Part shown: positions 40,899 to 48,372 of the stretch, piece after piece | Layout of the letters: each line of letters opens with the position of its first letter | Position numbering within the stretch: position 1 is the stretch's first letter | NCBI GenBank assembly: GCA_964411985.1 | Contig: CAYPNF010000032.1 | Location: 1 to 64,000 of the forward strand | From: CAYPNF01 sp964411985 | GTDB lineage: Bacteria > Verrucomicrobiota > Verrucomicrobiia > Limisphaerales > J093 | Length of the DNA stretch: 64,000 nt | Direction: 5' to 3' | Position numbers and translations under genes: made by a program | The notes under the pieces: model-generated | Seen by the model: the letters and a program-made list of their open reading frames with translations, nothing else | Told to the model about the DNA's origin: nothing | Database searches by the model: none

Positions 40899-41345
40899 AG
40901 AGAACTAATACCTGGCTGGGAGGTTTTGGCAACAATCTCAGGGGTTTCTGACCATGGAAAGTTAGGGAGACGCGAAGCAGTGGTCCTGACTTTGAATGGG
41001 GAAGAATTTGCCCGGACCTAATCTTTTGGATGAGAGGTTGTTAAGGTGCTTGTCATCAAGGCTTAGCGATTGACTTGGGGGTGGATAAAGGGTAAGGGAT
41101 TCTAGGTTCCATGCACCCCTTTCAGGAAGTATTCTCTGGGAGATGAGATGCAGGAACATTGGAGAGCGGGGTTCCTGGGTTGTTTGACAGGGGCACCTCT
41201 CGACCATGAGGCGAAGTGACCGGGACGAAGTGTGCACGTGAACAGGGGACTGCGCACGCTATGCAAATAGCCCAGGATTGTTTCCAGCGAATTGCCTGCC
41301 ATAGGGGATTGAAGGCTCTAAAGAGGGGGAAGGGGAAACGGATTG
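40899..41345. other. Non-coding stretch upstream of the cassette array
   Basis: No gene on either strand. In particular, no integrase (tyrosine recombinase) reading frame is present here where one would be expected beside an integron recombination site. Confidence 0.6.
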
Positions 41346-41471
41346 CAATAAACGTTTGGCTATGGGACGTTTTGGGAAATCATGATTGCCTTGGAACAAG
41401 TTACACACGGGAGAATTGGCCTTTTTCCGGCGGTCAATAAACGTTTGGCAATCGTATAAGCACAGTTAGGC
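41346..41471 (+). promoter_or_regulatory. Left end of the cassette array: direct repeat, promoter-like element and first core site
   Basis: CAATAAACGTTTGGC occurs twice (41346-41360 and 41435-41449). The second copy belongs to the 39-base element 41433-41471, which also contains ATCGTATAAG and ends in a perfect core GTTAGGC (41465-41471). Element 9240-9277 is its homolog. The layout (core site just ahead of the first cassette, TATAA box before it) is what an attI site or remnant with a cassette promoter would give. Confidence 0.5.
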
Positions 41472-41483
41472 GTTTCCACGCGC

Positions 41484-41867
41484 ATGATGCAGCCGACACA
41501 AAATCCAGAGCGTTGCCCTTGCGGCAAAGCATGGGACTGGAGCGGTGTCGTGGAGGAGTTTGGCTATTGGACTCACAGCGCGCCATTGTTGGAGGTGGCT
41601 CGCGTTCTCGCAGCCTCGCCAGCAGCCCCACAGATATTTCCCACTGTCTCGTATGACGGTCTGCTTATCACTGATGGGCCACTGTTCTACCGCGATGATC
41701 GCGTGCTTTTTGTCACCTACTTCCCCGAGCAGCGGCAGTTTCGATTGCAGTATCGTTTGGCTGGGCAGATTCATTCAGAGCGTTTCGCTTCGGAGGCGGA
41801 TGTTCTCTCTGCGCTCGCGACCACACTTCACGATTGCTATGGCATCACATTTGTTCCACCAACGTGA
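41484..41867 (+). CDS. Cassette 1: unknown soluble protein
   Basis: 127 residues, start 12 bases after the core site. CPCGKAWDWSGVVEEFGYW at the N-terminus and a beta-rich remainder (ISYDGLLITDGPLFY-like strands, RVLFVTYFPEQRQFRLQYRL). The N-terminal CxC-W element and the C-terminal helix LSALATTLHDCYG are the only visible landmarks; no family recognised. The stop lies four bases before attC1, the normal place in a cassette. Confidence 0.7.
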   Translation: MMQPTQNPERCPCGKAWDWSGVVEEFGYWTHSAPLLEVARVLAASPAAPQIFPTVSYDGLLITDGPLFYRDDRVLFVTYFPEQRQFRLQYRLAGQIHSERFASEADVLSALATTLHDCYGITFVPPT

Positions 41868-41870
41868 AAC

Positions 41871-41963
41871 GCCCAACCACCCAAACGCAGCGAACTCCGC
41901 GATGAACACTAAACGTCGAACCACAGACCGACGACGCGGAGTCGCTGGTCCGGAGCGTTATCT
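41871..41963 (+). other. attC1
   Basis: Core GCCCAAC, left arm CAGCGAACTCCGCG, right arm CGCGGAGTCGCTG, core GTTATCT. The arms pair except for one additional A on the left (extrahelical base). 93 bases; nearly the same as attC7 and related to attC10. Confidence 0.9.
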
Positions 41964-41966
41964 GAG

Positions 41967-42389
41967 ATGAGAACACCCTGCCTACCTTGGCCGCTGCTGC
42001 TGGCGATGTTTGTCGGGCTTGTTTCATCGGGGGAGGAAGCATGGCGGACCAACGCGACGGCTCGTATAACGGTCATCAAGCACTGCCAGGAACCCTTTCG
42101 CACTTTTGAGATCGTCGGAACTGACGTGAAGGGCCTGAAGAAGCTGAGCGACCTGACAATCGCGCTACGCAAACACAAGGAACAAAACCCCGGCGCTAGA
42201 TATGAGATCTTGGCCGAGGTGAAGTCCGTCGCCGAAGATGATGAGAAAACCGTGAAGGCCGTTGCGAAGGCGGGTATCACCTTGGAACATTACTGGGCTG
42301 CGCATTCGGACCCACTCCTGGACGGGCCCATTAGCCCCCACGGGGTTGGCTTTGTGGACCTAATTGACAGATTCAGGAACATCAGATAA
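41967..42389 (+). CDS. Cassette 2: exported protein of unknown function
   Basis: 140 residues, with a signal peptide (MRTPCLPWPLLLAMFVGLVSS) and a mature part ARITVIKHCQEPFRTFEIVGTD, VKGLKKLSDLTIALRKHKEQ, ARYEILAEVKSVAEDDEKTVKAVAKAG. Secreted cassette proteins are common in environmental integrons. The first about 65 bases of this cassette recur at 47967-48030 as a broken copy. No family recognised. Confidence 0.7.
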   Translation: MRTPCLPWPLLLAMFVGLVSSGEEAWRTNATARITVIKHCQEPFRTFEIVGTDVKGLKKLSDLTIALRKHKEQNPGARYEILAEVKSVAEDDEKTVKAVAKAGITLEHYWAAHSDPLLDGPISPHGVGFVDLIDRFRNIR

Positions 42390-42473
42390 CCACTGCGTGC
42401 AGGCGACGCCGAATTGCGGCTTCTCGCGTATTCCGACGCAGACGCCGGACGCGCCTGACGCAGATTGTTCGGC
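42384..42473 (+). other. attC2
   Basis: Left core region AGATAAC (the stop codon of cassette 2 lies in it), left arm CTGCGTGCAGGCG, right arm CGCCTGACGCAG, core GTTCGGC. One extra G in the left arm is the extrahelical base. Same type as attC9. Confidence 0.85.
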
Positions 42474-42483
42474 GCATTGAGCC

Positions 42484-42780
42484 ATGCCAACTCCCGTCAA
42501 CAATCCGACCGACATCAAGCCGGGCGATTACTACGAGGACTGTGCATTTCATCCGTGCCTCTGCATTCGAGTGGACAACGACGAGTTGCTTGGAGTGTCG
42601 TTGGTAGATGGCACTTATCCGCGTGGTTGCAGCATCGGCCATTGTGGTGTCCGCCGATTGACTTTGCAGGAGGCGCTGCATTGGAGGTTCTTTGGCCCGC
42701 CAGACCAAAGCGTGCCGGAAGATCGGCAATGGTGGTGTGCATACCCAAAAGAGGAGTGGTTGGAGCCATTCAGACTATGA
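42484..42780 (+). CDS. Cassette 3: unknown small protein
   Basis: 98 residues (NNPTDIKPGDYYEDCAFHPCLCIRVDNDELLGVSLVDGTYPRGCSIGHCGVRRLTLQEA). Four Cys/His-containing turns, no membrane segment. A similar GDYYEDCxxHPCxC arrangement is known from hypothetical proteins in environmental genomes, without function. Starts 11 bases after attC2. Confidence 0.7.
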   Translation: MPTPVNNPTDIKPGDYYEDCAFHPCLCIRVDNDELLGVSLVDGTYPRGCSIGHCGVRRLTLQEALHWRFFGPPDQSVPEDRQWWCAYPKEEWLEPFRL

Positions 42781-42790
42781 GCGAGAGATC

Positions 42791-42886
42791 GCCGAACCAG
42801 CCAGTGGAGCGAATGGCGGCGGGCGGACGCCTTTTGCATCGTCGAACGCGATGGGCCGCCGCCATCGCTCACTTTTCGCGTTATGC
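42791..42886 (+). other. attC3
   Basis: Core GCCGAAC, left arm AGCGAATGGCGGCGG, right arm CCGCCGCCATCGCT, core GTTATGC. One additional A on the left. The start codon of cassette 4 lies inside the right core (GTTATGCC). Confidence 0.9.
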
Positions 42887-43278
42887 CTAAGGCGTCAAAA
42901 GTCCGGTGGGCGAACAAGAACCACACTGGTTGGTGGATCTTTGAGGAGGTGGAGCAGTGGGTGTCAAAGCGCCAAAAGAAGCTTTCCCCAACGAGCCGTT
43001 GTCTGGCTCGCCTGAATCTCAGATTGGTTCGAGCTAGGAATCGAGATGAGGCGTATCGGAAGGCGATGGCCTTTGGTCGGGTTGGCATGCCCTTAAACAC
43101 AGGCGGTGGCGAGTGGAGGTTTGCGGGCATCTCGATGTTATTGCCCGTCTACGACAAGATTGAGGACGGTTCAGAGATTTTATGGCAAGAGGACAAGTTA
43201 ATGTCTGTGGCGAGCATTAAGAAACTGGTCAAGCCCAAGCATCGGCTTCCTGTTTTCGATGACACGGAAAAGGCATAA
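42883..43278 (+). CDS. Cassette 4: DUF4288-like protein
   Basis: 131 residues. The sequence TGWWIFEEVEQWVSKRQKK, CLARLNLRLVRARNRDEAYRKAMAFGR and GEWRFAGISMLLPVYDKIEDGSEI has the order of DUF4288: an aromatic strand, then an x-L-x-x-A-R-N-R-D-E-A-x-x-K-A-x-x-x-G helix, then FxGIxxLLPVYDxIEDGxEI. That order is strongly suggestive. The function of the family is unknown. The start codon overlaps attC3 and the stop codon lies in the left core of attC4. Confidence 0.7.
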   Translation: MPKASKVRWANKNHTGWWIFEEVEQWVSKRQKKLSPTSRCLARLNLRLVRARNRDEAYRKAMAFGRVGMPLNTGGGEWRFAGISMLLPVYDKIEDGSEILWQEDKLMSVASIKKLVKPKHRLPVFDDTEKA

Positions 43279-43365
43279 CCCGGCACATGCACCAGACGCG
43301 GCGATGAGCCTCCGTTTACATTTCGGACGTCACCGTGGCCGCGCCGGTGATGTGCGACGTTGGGT
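43273..43365 (+). other. attC4
   Basis: Core GCATAAC (contains the stop of cassette 4), left arm GCACATGCACC, right arm GGTGATGTGC, further CGCGGC/GCCGCG pairing, core GTTGGGT (perfect GTTRRRY). One additional G on the left. 93 bases. Confidence 0.9.
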
Positions 43366-43380
43366 TGCCAAGTTAGCGCA

Positions 43381-43824
43381 GTGAAAGCTTATGCGCCAAT
43401 CTTAGGACTGGGAAGCGGAGTGCTTGTTGGCATCCTACTGGTATCCGTGGCAGTTTTTGCTGCTGGATGGGGGCATGGTACGTACCTTGCAGCCAGACTG
43501 CTGTTTCCGTTCACGATGTTCTCAACATTTCTGTGCGGGTCTATCACCCCACCATTTGTCGTGGTGGGGCTGGCGCAGTTTCCTGGCTACGGATTGCTCT
43601 CGGGCATTTCCTATCGATCGCATCATCTACGGGCTTGCCTAGTTGTTATCGCTACTGTGCATCTCCTAGGCGTGGCATTGAACTTCGTAGCCCCGGCCGG
43701 AGATTTCCCGAATGTCGTTAGGCAGCCCAACCACCCTGCTTCAGGCAGCGCCGAAATCAGGACTCGGATGGCTGGACAACAATCACTCGGCGTGCCTGAG
43801 CCGGAGCGTTCGCCAAACGCATGA
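43381..43824 (+). CDS. Cassette 5: membrane protein, frame runs through attC5
   Basis: 147 residues from GTG 43381. Three to four membrane segments (ILGLGSGVLVGILLVSVAVFAAGW; YLAARLLFPFTMFSTFLCG; FVVVGLAQFPGYGLLSGI; LVVIATVHLLGVALNFVAP) and a hydrophilic tail. The tail from about residue 117 is encoded by attC5 itself, and the stop overlaps the start of cassette 6 (ATGA). Either the protein really has this attC-encoded tail or the original stop was lost. No family recognised. Confidence 0.6.
   Translation: MKAYAPILGLGSGVLVGILLVSVAVFAAGWGHGTYLAARLLFPFTMFSTFLCGSITPPFVVVGLAQFPGYGLLSGISYRSHHLRACLVVIATVHLLGVALNFVAPAGDFPNVVRQPNHPASGSAEIRTRMAGQQSLGVPEPERSPNA
43725..43814 (+). other. attC5
   Basis: Core GCCCAAC, left arm TCAGGCAGCGCCGA, right arm TCGGCGTGCCTGA, core GTTCGCC. 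One additional G on the left. It lies within the reading frame of cassette 5. Confidence 0.9.
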
Positions 43825-44375
43825 AGCCCATCCCTGATGACACCACGCAAGTCGTGCGCGCAGGCGTGGAGAGGGCATGCCGAGATTTCAGTCAGCGCAT
43901 TGAATCGTTGGGTTTCGCTCGCACGAAGAAGATGCTTTGGACGAGGAGACACCTCCATACCGCAGACGTCATTCACTTTCATCGCTCGGGCAGTTCATAC
44001 GGCAGGCCGCTAAATTACTCCGTGGATATCCACGTCCAGTTCAGCATCCGTGTCTTAAACGACACCTTCGAGGCGTTGGCTGCAAACGGCCCGTCCAGTG
44101 ATCCGGGACGCTTGCGCATGGGACGATACCATCACCGATTCAACGCTCAGACCGGCAGCACCTTCGACAGGTGCGTTGGTGACCTTTCTCGCTTTGTTGT
44201 CGAGCAGGGTGAGCCGTGGTATGTCCGGTTCCGAGAGCCTGACGCTCTCTTGACCTTCGATGATACTCCGCTTCGACAGCCCGAGAAGGATCGTCTTCGT
44301 GCAGCGGTTGCTGGCTGCCCCGATCCAGATGTGGTCGATCAGTCCCTGAAACTTCTTGGAATTAAGGCCAGATGA
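43821..44375 (+). CDS. Cassette 6: DUF4304-like protein
   Basis: 184 residues. RAGVERACRDFSQRIESLGFARTKKMLWTRRHLHTADVIHFHRSGSSYGRPLNYSVDIHVQFSIRV has the layout of DUF4304-type proteins (a long N-terminal helix, a GFxRxxxxWxR turn, an xDVIxFxRS strand and a sVDIxVxFSIRV strand). A helical C-terminus follows (PEKDRLRAAVAGC). The match is by pattern only. Similar proteins occur as stand-alone cassettes and next to contact-dependent toxin systems. Starts at the overlap with the cassette 5 frame. Confidence 0.6.
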   Translation: MKPIPDDTTQVVRAGVERACRDFSQRIESLGFARTKKMLWTRRHLHTADVIHFHRSGSSYGRPLNYSVDIHVQFSIRVLNDTFEALAANGPSSDPGRLRMGRYHHRFNAQTGSTFDRCVGDLSRFVVEQGEPWYVRFREPDALLTFDDTPLRQPEKDRLRAAVAGCPDPDVVDQSLKLLGIKAR

Positions 44376-44382
44376 AGAACGA

Positions 44383-44472
44383 GGCGAACCATTCACGCCA
44401 GCCAAGGCCGAGGATCGCTCTCCGCAAGGGCGGACGCTCTTGGCTCGGCCTGGCTGCGTTCAATCGTTCGGC
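44383..44472 (+). other. attC6
   Basis: Core GGCGAAC, left arm CAGCCAAGGCCGAG, right arm CTCGGCCTGGCTG, core GTTCGGC. One additional A on the left. 90 bases. Confidence 0.85.
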
Positions 44473-44484
44473 GACAACTGCGTG

Positions 44485-44790
44485 ATGGGCACTGTCACAC
44501 CAGATGATTGGAGCGTTGAGATGCCCATGGGCGGGCGGAGCGGATATTTGTCTTATCAGGAGGGTTTGCGGAGCATTCCGTTCTACTGGGAGTTTGGCGG
44601 TGGAGACGTGGTTGCCATCATTTGGGTTGGTGAGCATTCAGACTGGGAGCGCCAGTACTCCTGGGCGGTTGCGCGGAAGCGAGAAATTCTAGGCCGAGTT
44701 GCACAGGAGGTTGTTCGCCAGAGGGCGCCCACCTGCAAGGCAGACATTGACGAGAAGGGTGGATACATTTATGTGCGCGAGCAGAAATAG
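44485..44790 (+). CDS. Cassette 7: small soluble protein
   Basis: 101 residues from ATG 44485, the first start after attC6; the frame extends upstream through the attC but that part is not protein-like. SVEMPMGGRSGYLSYQEGLRSIPFYWEFGGGDVVAIIWVG and a helix SWAVARKREILGRVAQEVVRQ. No family recognised, although similar short proteins with an IPFYWEFGGGD segment are known as hypothetical proteins. Confidence 0.65.
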   Translation: MGTVTPDDWSVEMPMGGRSGYLSYQEGLRSIPFYWEFGGGDVVAIIWVGEHSDWERQYSWAVARKREILGRVAQEVVRQRAPTCKADIDEKGGYIYVREQK

Positions 44791-44799
44791 CAGCACATC

Positions 44800-44892
44800 G
44801 CCGAACCACCCGCCCGCAGCGAACTCCGCGATGAGAACTGAATTTCAAACCAGTGACCAACGGCGCGGAGTCGCTGGTCCGGAGCGTTCGCC
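44800..44892 (+). other. attC7
   Basis: Core GCCGAAC, left arm CAGCGAACTCCGCG, right arm CGCGGAGTCGCTG, core GTTCGCC. One additional A on the left. Arms identical to attC1. Confidence 0.9.
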
Positions 44893-45031
44893 CATACCGC
44901 AACCATGACACTCACGACGCCATTCCGTTCTCGGCTGCTTGGGAGGTTCGGGGCTTTGTACGAGGAGGCTTAAGTATGAGAGCGACATCAAGCATTCTGA
45001 GTGTCACGAATCATGTGCAAGGGTTTTGGGT

Positions 45032-45565
45032 ATGAAGTACCGTACTGTTTTGATCATTTGTGGCTGTGTCTCGCTTCTGGCCTTGGCCGTTGCTCAGATG
45101 AGCAGCAGGAAATCCGTTGGTGCAGAACTCGAGACCAAGGTCTCAGAAAAACGTGAGAAAGGGAAGTACGTGCGCACGACGGAGACCTTCTCCGGCAGAA
45201 GCTTACTCTCCCTCAAGAGGGAAGTGTCTCTCAAGGACGACGGGCAGATCGATTGCGTGTTTATCAAACTGTATAGGGAGGGCCAGATGATATTCAGCTC
45301 ATCCGACATGAGACGCGAAAAACAATACATCCGTGGCTATTATCACAATGATAAGCTGCTGATGCAGGAGGGAGACACCGATGGGGACGGAACGTTTGAA
45401 AAGATCATCCTGTTCGATAAAGACGAGCAACCTGTAGAAGGCTTCTTGAAGACGGCGGACGGTAGCGTCTCTCAACTTGACGTTAGGGCTTACGCAGAAT
45501 TCAACGAGCGACTGAATAAGATACCAATACCCACCAGAAAAGGGACAACGAGGAGTTCGGAGTGA
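45032..45565 (+). CDS. Cassette 8a: exported or anchored protein with EF-hand-like loop
   Basis: 177 residues from ATG 45032. A signal anchor (TVLIICGCVSLLALAVAQ) is followed by a beta-rich part repeated as FxxxKxxxxxGQxxxxFxKLYREGQ and YYHNDKLLMQEGDTDGDGTFEKIILFDKDEQPVEGF. The segment DTDGDGTFE is a D-x-D-x-D-G loop of EF-hand or calcium-binding type, common in toxin-related or antigen-like lipoproteins. No family recognised. There is no attC between this gene and 45795, so both appear to lie in one cassette. Confidence 0.65.
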   Translation: MKYRTVLIICGCVSLLALAVAQMSSRKSVGAELETKVSEKREKGKYVRTTETFSGRSLLSLKREVSLKDDGQIDCVFIKLYREGQMIFSSSDMRREKQYIRGYYHNDKLLMQEGDTDGDGTFEKIILFDKDEQPVEGFLKTADGSVSQLDVRAYAEFNERLNKIPIPTRKGTTRSSE

Positions 45566-45794
45566 GGGGAGCTGGGTGCCTCGGCACGGTGGTTTGGCTG
45601 GTTTTACACACGATTGAACTTGTAGCTCGCCTGGCACGAGGGAAGCCCACATCCGAGCGCATTCTGGAAAAGGAGGGGGAGAATGAATAACGGCATTGAT
45701 GTATAAGCTACGTGTGGTGAGAGGTTTATGATTGGGATCAGGCAGGTTTGGTAAACGAACCAACCGTCGCACAATCAAAGTGCGGCAAGACACT

Positions 45795-46070
45795 ATGATG
45801 CTACCTAAATCCTACAGGGCGTTGAGAGCTGTATCATTCTTAGTGTTTCTTCTGGCAGTTCTGCTTTTCATAGTATCCCAAGTGGTGACGGTGGCTTCGC
45901 GCCGAGTGAAAGTGAGAGATCAACAAGGCCAGATTATTGGGACCGCTGACATTCCTCACGACTATGGCAGCGACATGTTCACCAGTTTTGCGTGGCTGGT
46001 CCTCAGTGGGATTCAGTTCTGGACCATCCAGATCATCGGTAACAGATTGTACCCTGACCCGAAACAATGA
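45795..46070 (+). CDS. Cassette 8b: small membrane protein
   Basis: 91 residues from ATG 45795 (followed by a second ATG). Two membrane segments (AVSFLVFLLAVLLFIVSQVVTVA and TSFAWLVLSGIQFWTIQIIG) flank a short external loop (RVKVRDQQGQIIGTADIPHD). No family recognised. It closes cassette 8, with attC8 directly after the stop. The 230 bases between 8a and 8b hold no attC and no gene. Confidence 0.6.
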   Translation: MMLPKSYRALRAVSFLVFLLAVLLFIVSQVVTVASRRVKVRDQQGQIIGTADIPHDYGSDMFTSFAWLVLSGIQFWTIQIIGNRLYPDPKQ

Positions 46071-46073
46071 TTT

Positions 46074-46137
46074 GCCGAACCAATCACGTCAGCGAACGAC
46101 GGACAAACCCGCCGTCGCTGAGTTCGAATCGTTCGAT
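46074..46137 (+). other. attC8 (short type)
   Basis: Core GCCGAAC, arm TCAGCGA...CGACGG, arm CCGTCGCTGA, core GTTCGAT. Only 64 bases, so the loop between the arms is short. The start codon of cassette 9 overlaps the right core (GATG). Confidence 0.75.
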
Positions 46138-46792
46138 GAAAGCCAGACTTCTTGCCGCCGTTGCAGTGACGTTCTTTGCACACCTTGCCTGTGCGACGCC
46201 GCCTTGGCCTCCTCAGATCGTAACCTCGCCGAGCAGCAATTATATTGCGTCGCTGCAATCGAGCCTGGGCGAGTCTTTGGTAATCCGTTCGAACAACACA
46301 GTGCTTTGTCGCTTCGTCTATCGGGATTTTGGCATCACTGAGCGCTCCACGATTGACCTGATGTCCACAGCGGGTTTGCTTTGGTATCGTGATAGCATCT
46401 CCTTTTTCGACAAACGTGAAGGATATCTCGTCATGCGGTTGAGGTGGGGCCGGTTTGTGGTCGTTGACTTGCGGACGCGAACCGCTTCTTTGGACATGCC
46501 CTTGGAGTTGCGGCACGAGGTCGATGCGACAGTCAGGCAGCAGGTCCTTGATTGGCTCGAGTCGTCATATGCGAGAGAAAGGGAAAACGCCGCCAGGTAT
46601 GCAGGAGATTTGAAGTTGCAGGAGGCGGTTCCGCGCTTAAGGGAGCTGACTACGGACCCGACGACAGTCGACTACAAGAGCGGAGATGCCCCTTGGGTAA
46701 AGTCCTACTGGGTGCGAAAAGCAGCCGTGACTTCTCTCAAGGAGATGAACATCGTTGTGAAGGATGTCGTGCTTGAGGAGCCGAAGGAATGA
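46136..46792 (+). CDS. Cassette 9: exported protein
   Basis: 218 residues from ATG 46136 with a signal peptide (MKARLLAAVAVTFFAHLACA). The first half is beta-rich (QIVTSPSSNYIASLQSSLGESLVIRSNNTVLCRFVYRDFG; VVVDLRTRTASL). The second half looks like HEAT/PBS-type repeats (ARYAGDLKLQEAVPRLRELTTD, VRKAAVTSLKEMNI). No family recognised. Start overlaps attC8. Confidence 0.65.
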   Translation: MKARLLAAVAVTFFAHLACATPPWPPQIVTSPSSNYIASLQSSLGESLVIRSNNTVLCRFVYRDFGITERSTIDLMSTAGLLWYRDSISFFDKREGYLVMRLRWGRFVVVDLRTRTASLDMPLELRHEVDATVRQQVLDWLESSYARERENAARYAGDLKLQEAVPRLRELTTDPTTVDYKSGDAPWVKSYWVRKAAVTSLKEMNIVVKDVVLEEPKE

Positions 46793-46796
46793 GCCC

Positions 46797-46887
46797 ATCG
46801 AACCACTGCGTGCAGGTGACGCCGGATTTCGCCTTGCTGTTTATCCTGGCCCAGGAGTCCTGGCGCGCCTGACGCAGATCGTTCGGC
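46797..46887 (+). other. attC9
   Basis: Core ATCGAAC, left arm CTGCGTGCAGG, right arm CCTGACGCAG, core GTTCGGC. One additional G on the left. Sister of attC2. Confidence 0.85.
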
Positions 46888-46906
46888 GGCGTAATTGCGA
46901 CTTATT

Positions 46907-47380
46907 ATGGGGAAAGTCGCAAAGCTCGTGACTGCGTTGATCGCGGTGGGCGTCATTGGCTATTTCGCGCTGCCGTACCTTGTCTGCATGGAGATTCCGG
47001 AGCGACAGAAGATGGCCGACTGCAATACCAACACACTGGCGTTCACGATGACATGCGACCACTCGCCGCCGTATGCCATCGTCCTCGGTATTGAGCCTGC
47101 TGGTCCGCATACAAACACTTTTGGCGGAACAATCATTATCAAGCAAGGCGCGCAGACAGTTGCAACGATTCCCATTGATTCGTCGGACATGACTCCCTGC
47201 AACTGGTTACCAGGTTTGGATGCCTATATCCTCACATGGAGACGGACGAACGCTGGAGAGCCGTTAAGTGAGCTATTGCGCCGTGGCCAGACCTATGATG
47301 TCAGCGTGACCTTCGCTGAAAGGCCGCCTAGAGATAGTACGCTCTGGTTTTCTTCAATGGGGAGAGCCAAATGGTGGTGA
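46907..47380 (+). CDS. Cassette 10: membrane-anchored protein
   Basis: 157 residues from ATG 46907. An N-terminal anchor (VTALIAVGVIGYFALPYLVC) and an exported part with four Cys (CMEIPERQKMADCNTNTLAF, MTCDHSPPY, TPCNWLPG). The exported part ends RRGQTYDVSVTFAERPP followed by an aromatic stretch. No family recognised. Its stop lies directly before attC10. Confidence 0.65.
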   Translation: MGKVAKLVTALIAVGVIGYFALPYLVCMEIPERQKMADCNTNTLAFTMTCDHSPPYAIVLGIEPAGPHTNTFGGTIIIKQGAQTVATIPIDSSDMTPCNWLPGLDAYILTWRRTNAGEPLSELLRRGQTYDVSVTFAERPPRDSTLWFSSMGRAKWW

Positions 47381-47382
47381 AT

Positions 47383-47474
47383 GCCCAACCACCCGGCCGC
47401 AGCGAATCCGCGATGACAACTGGAATTCAAACCATAGACCAACGACGCGGAGTTGTTGGTCCGGATTGTTAGGC
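47383..47474 (+). other. attC10
   Basis: Core GCCCAAC, left arm CAGCGAATCCGCG, right arm CGCGGAGTTGTTG, core GTTAGGC (perfect GTTRRRY). Related to attC1 and attC7. Confidence 0.9.
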
Positions 47475-47489
47475 AGAGGGACGGCGCTT

Positions 47490-47885
47490 ATGAAAGTCAA
47501 GCGTTCACATGTCATCGCCGCCATCATCATCTTGGTGGTTGGCATCGTGTGGGTGAAGGGCTTTTGGTTCACGGAGGTGTTTCGCACTCACAAGAGCAAC
47601 GAGCCACACCGGACGGCGTTGCTTCAGATTCAGGCCACGGTCGCTGTTGGTGCTTCGCATGCTGGCGTCCTCGCGGCATATTGGCAGCACCGCACGGATT
47701 CACTCAGACTTTTTGCAGACAGACCCACCGACTGGGTCATCACCATGCCCTTGGAGTTTGGCGCGAGCGATTGGCAGCTTCTCATCGAATTTCAGGATGG
47801 TGGAGTGACTGCGGTCCGAGTCCGCACGGCGGACGGACCACCACCGAAAGATGGACCGAGAGACAAACAGAAAGACGCAGGCTAA
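47490..47885 (+). CDS. Cassette 11: membrane-anchored protein
   Basis: 131 residues from ATG 47490. One anchor (VIAAIIILVVGIVWVKGFWF), then a small exported part (ALLQIQATVAVGASHAGVLAAYWQHRTDSLRLF; WQLLIEFQDGGVTAVRVRTADG) and a charged end. The ending VTAVRVRTADGPPPKDGPxDKQ is shared with other cassette proteins in outline. No family recognised. The stop codon lies inside the left core of attC11. Confidence 0.65.
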   Translation: MKVKRSHVIAAIIILVVGIVWVKGFWFTEVFRTHKSNEPHRTALLQIQATVAVGASHAGVLAAYWQHRTDSLRLFADRPTDWVITMPLEFGASDWQLLIEFQDGGVTAVRVRTADGPPPKDGPRDKQKDAG

Positions 47886-47973
47886 CCCATGCGCTGCAGC
47901 AAACCCGGCGGTGCGTCGCGGTTTGCAATCGGTGCGTCCCATGGGCCGGGTCGCTGAGCTTGGATCGTTATCT
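47880..47973 (+). other. attC11
   Basis: Left core GGCTAAC, left arm CAGCAAACCCGGC, right arm GCCGGGTCGCTG, core GTTATCT. One additional A on the left. Last recognisable site of the array. Confidence 0.85.
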
Positions 47974-47976
47974 GAG

Positions 47977-48120
47977 ATGAGAATACCCTGCCTGCCTGGG
48001 CCGCCGCTGCTGGCGATATCTGCTCTGGCCCGAATGAGCACAAAGGTTCAAGCCCATTCATTCCAGGAAACGACATTTAGAGAAATCACTCCTTGCCCTA
48101 AGCGTTTTTGTCGGGCATAA
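47977..48120 (+). pseudogene. Broken cassette, 5' copy of cassette 2
   Basis: After attC11 the text is nearly identical to the first about 65 bases of cassette 2 (core GTTATCT, then MRxPCLPxPxLLA), and then diverges into a short frame of 47 codons. No attC follows. The array thus ends in a truncated duplicate cassette. Confidence 0.6.
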
Positions 48121-48156
48121 CGTTCATAACAATAGTCGTTCCTACAATTCAGTTGA

Positions 48157-48182
48157 CCCCACCCTGTATGGTGGGGTTTTTT
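48157..48182 (+). terminator. Rho-independent terminator at the right end of the array
   Basis: CCCCACC / GGTGGGG with a 6-base loop, followed by six Ts. It closes the cassette array transcript. Confidence 0.85.
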
Positions 48183-48372
48183 GTTGCCCATTGTTGACCC
48201 GCGTGAGCTCTTGCTGCGCATTTGCCTCTCTGAGCCGCTGAAAAGGTAGAATGCCGGTTGAAAGATTCTGTCACATGGGTAGTCCTCCCACCAACACCCA
48301 AGCCCAGGTCCAAAACAATGGCGCCAAGCCAAAAACTTGCCACCGGGAGTCCTAGTGCTATGGTTCAGGAAC

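Noticed and set aside
41346..41449. Interpretation of the 15-base direct repeat as target-site duplication of a transposon
   Set aside because: The copies are only 89 bases apart, with no transposase or terminal inverted repeats between them.
45566..45794. An additional attC between the two genes of cassette 8
   Set aside because: No pair of core sites with complementary arms could be found, so both genes are assigned to one cassette.
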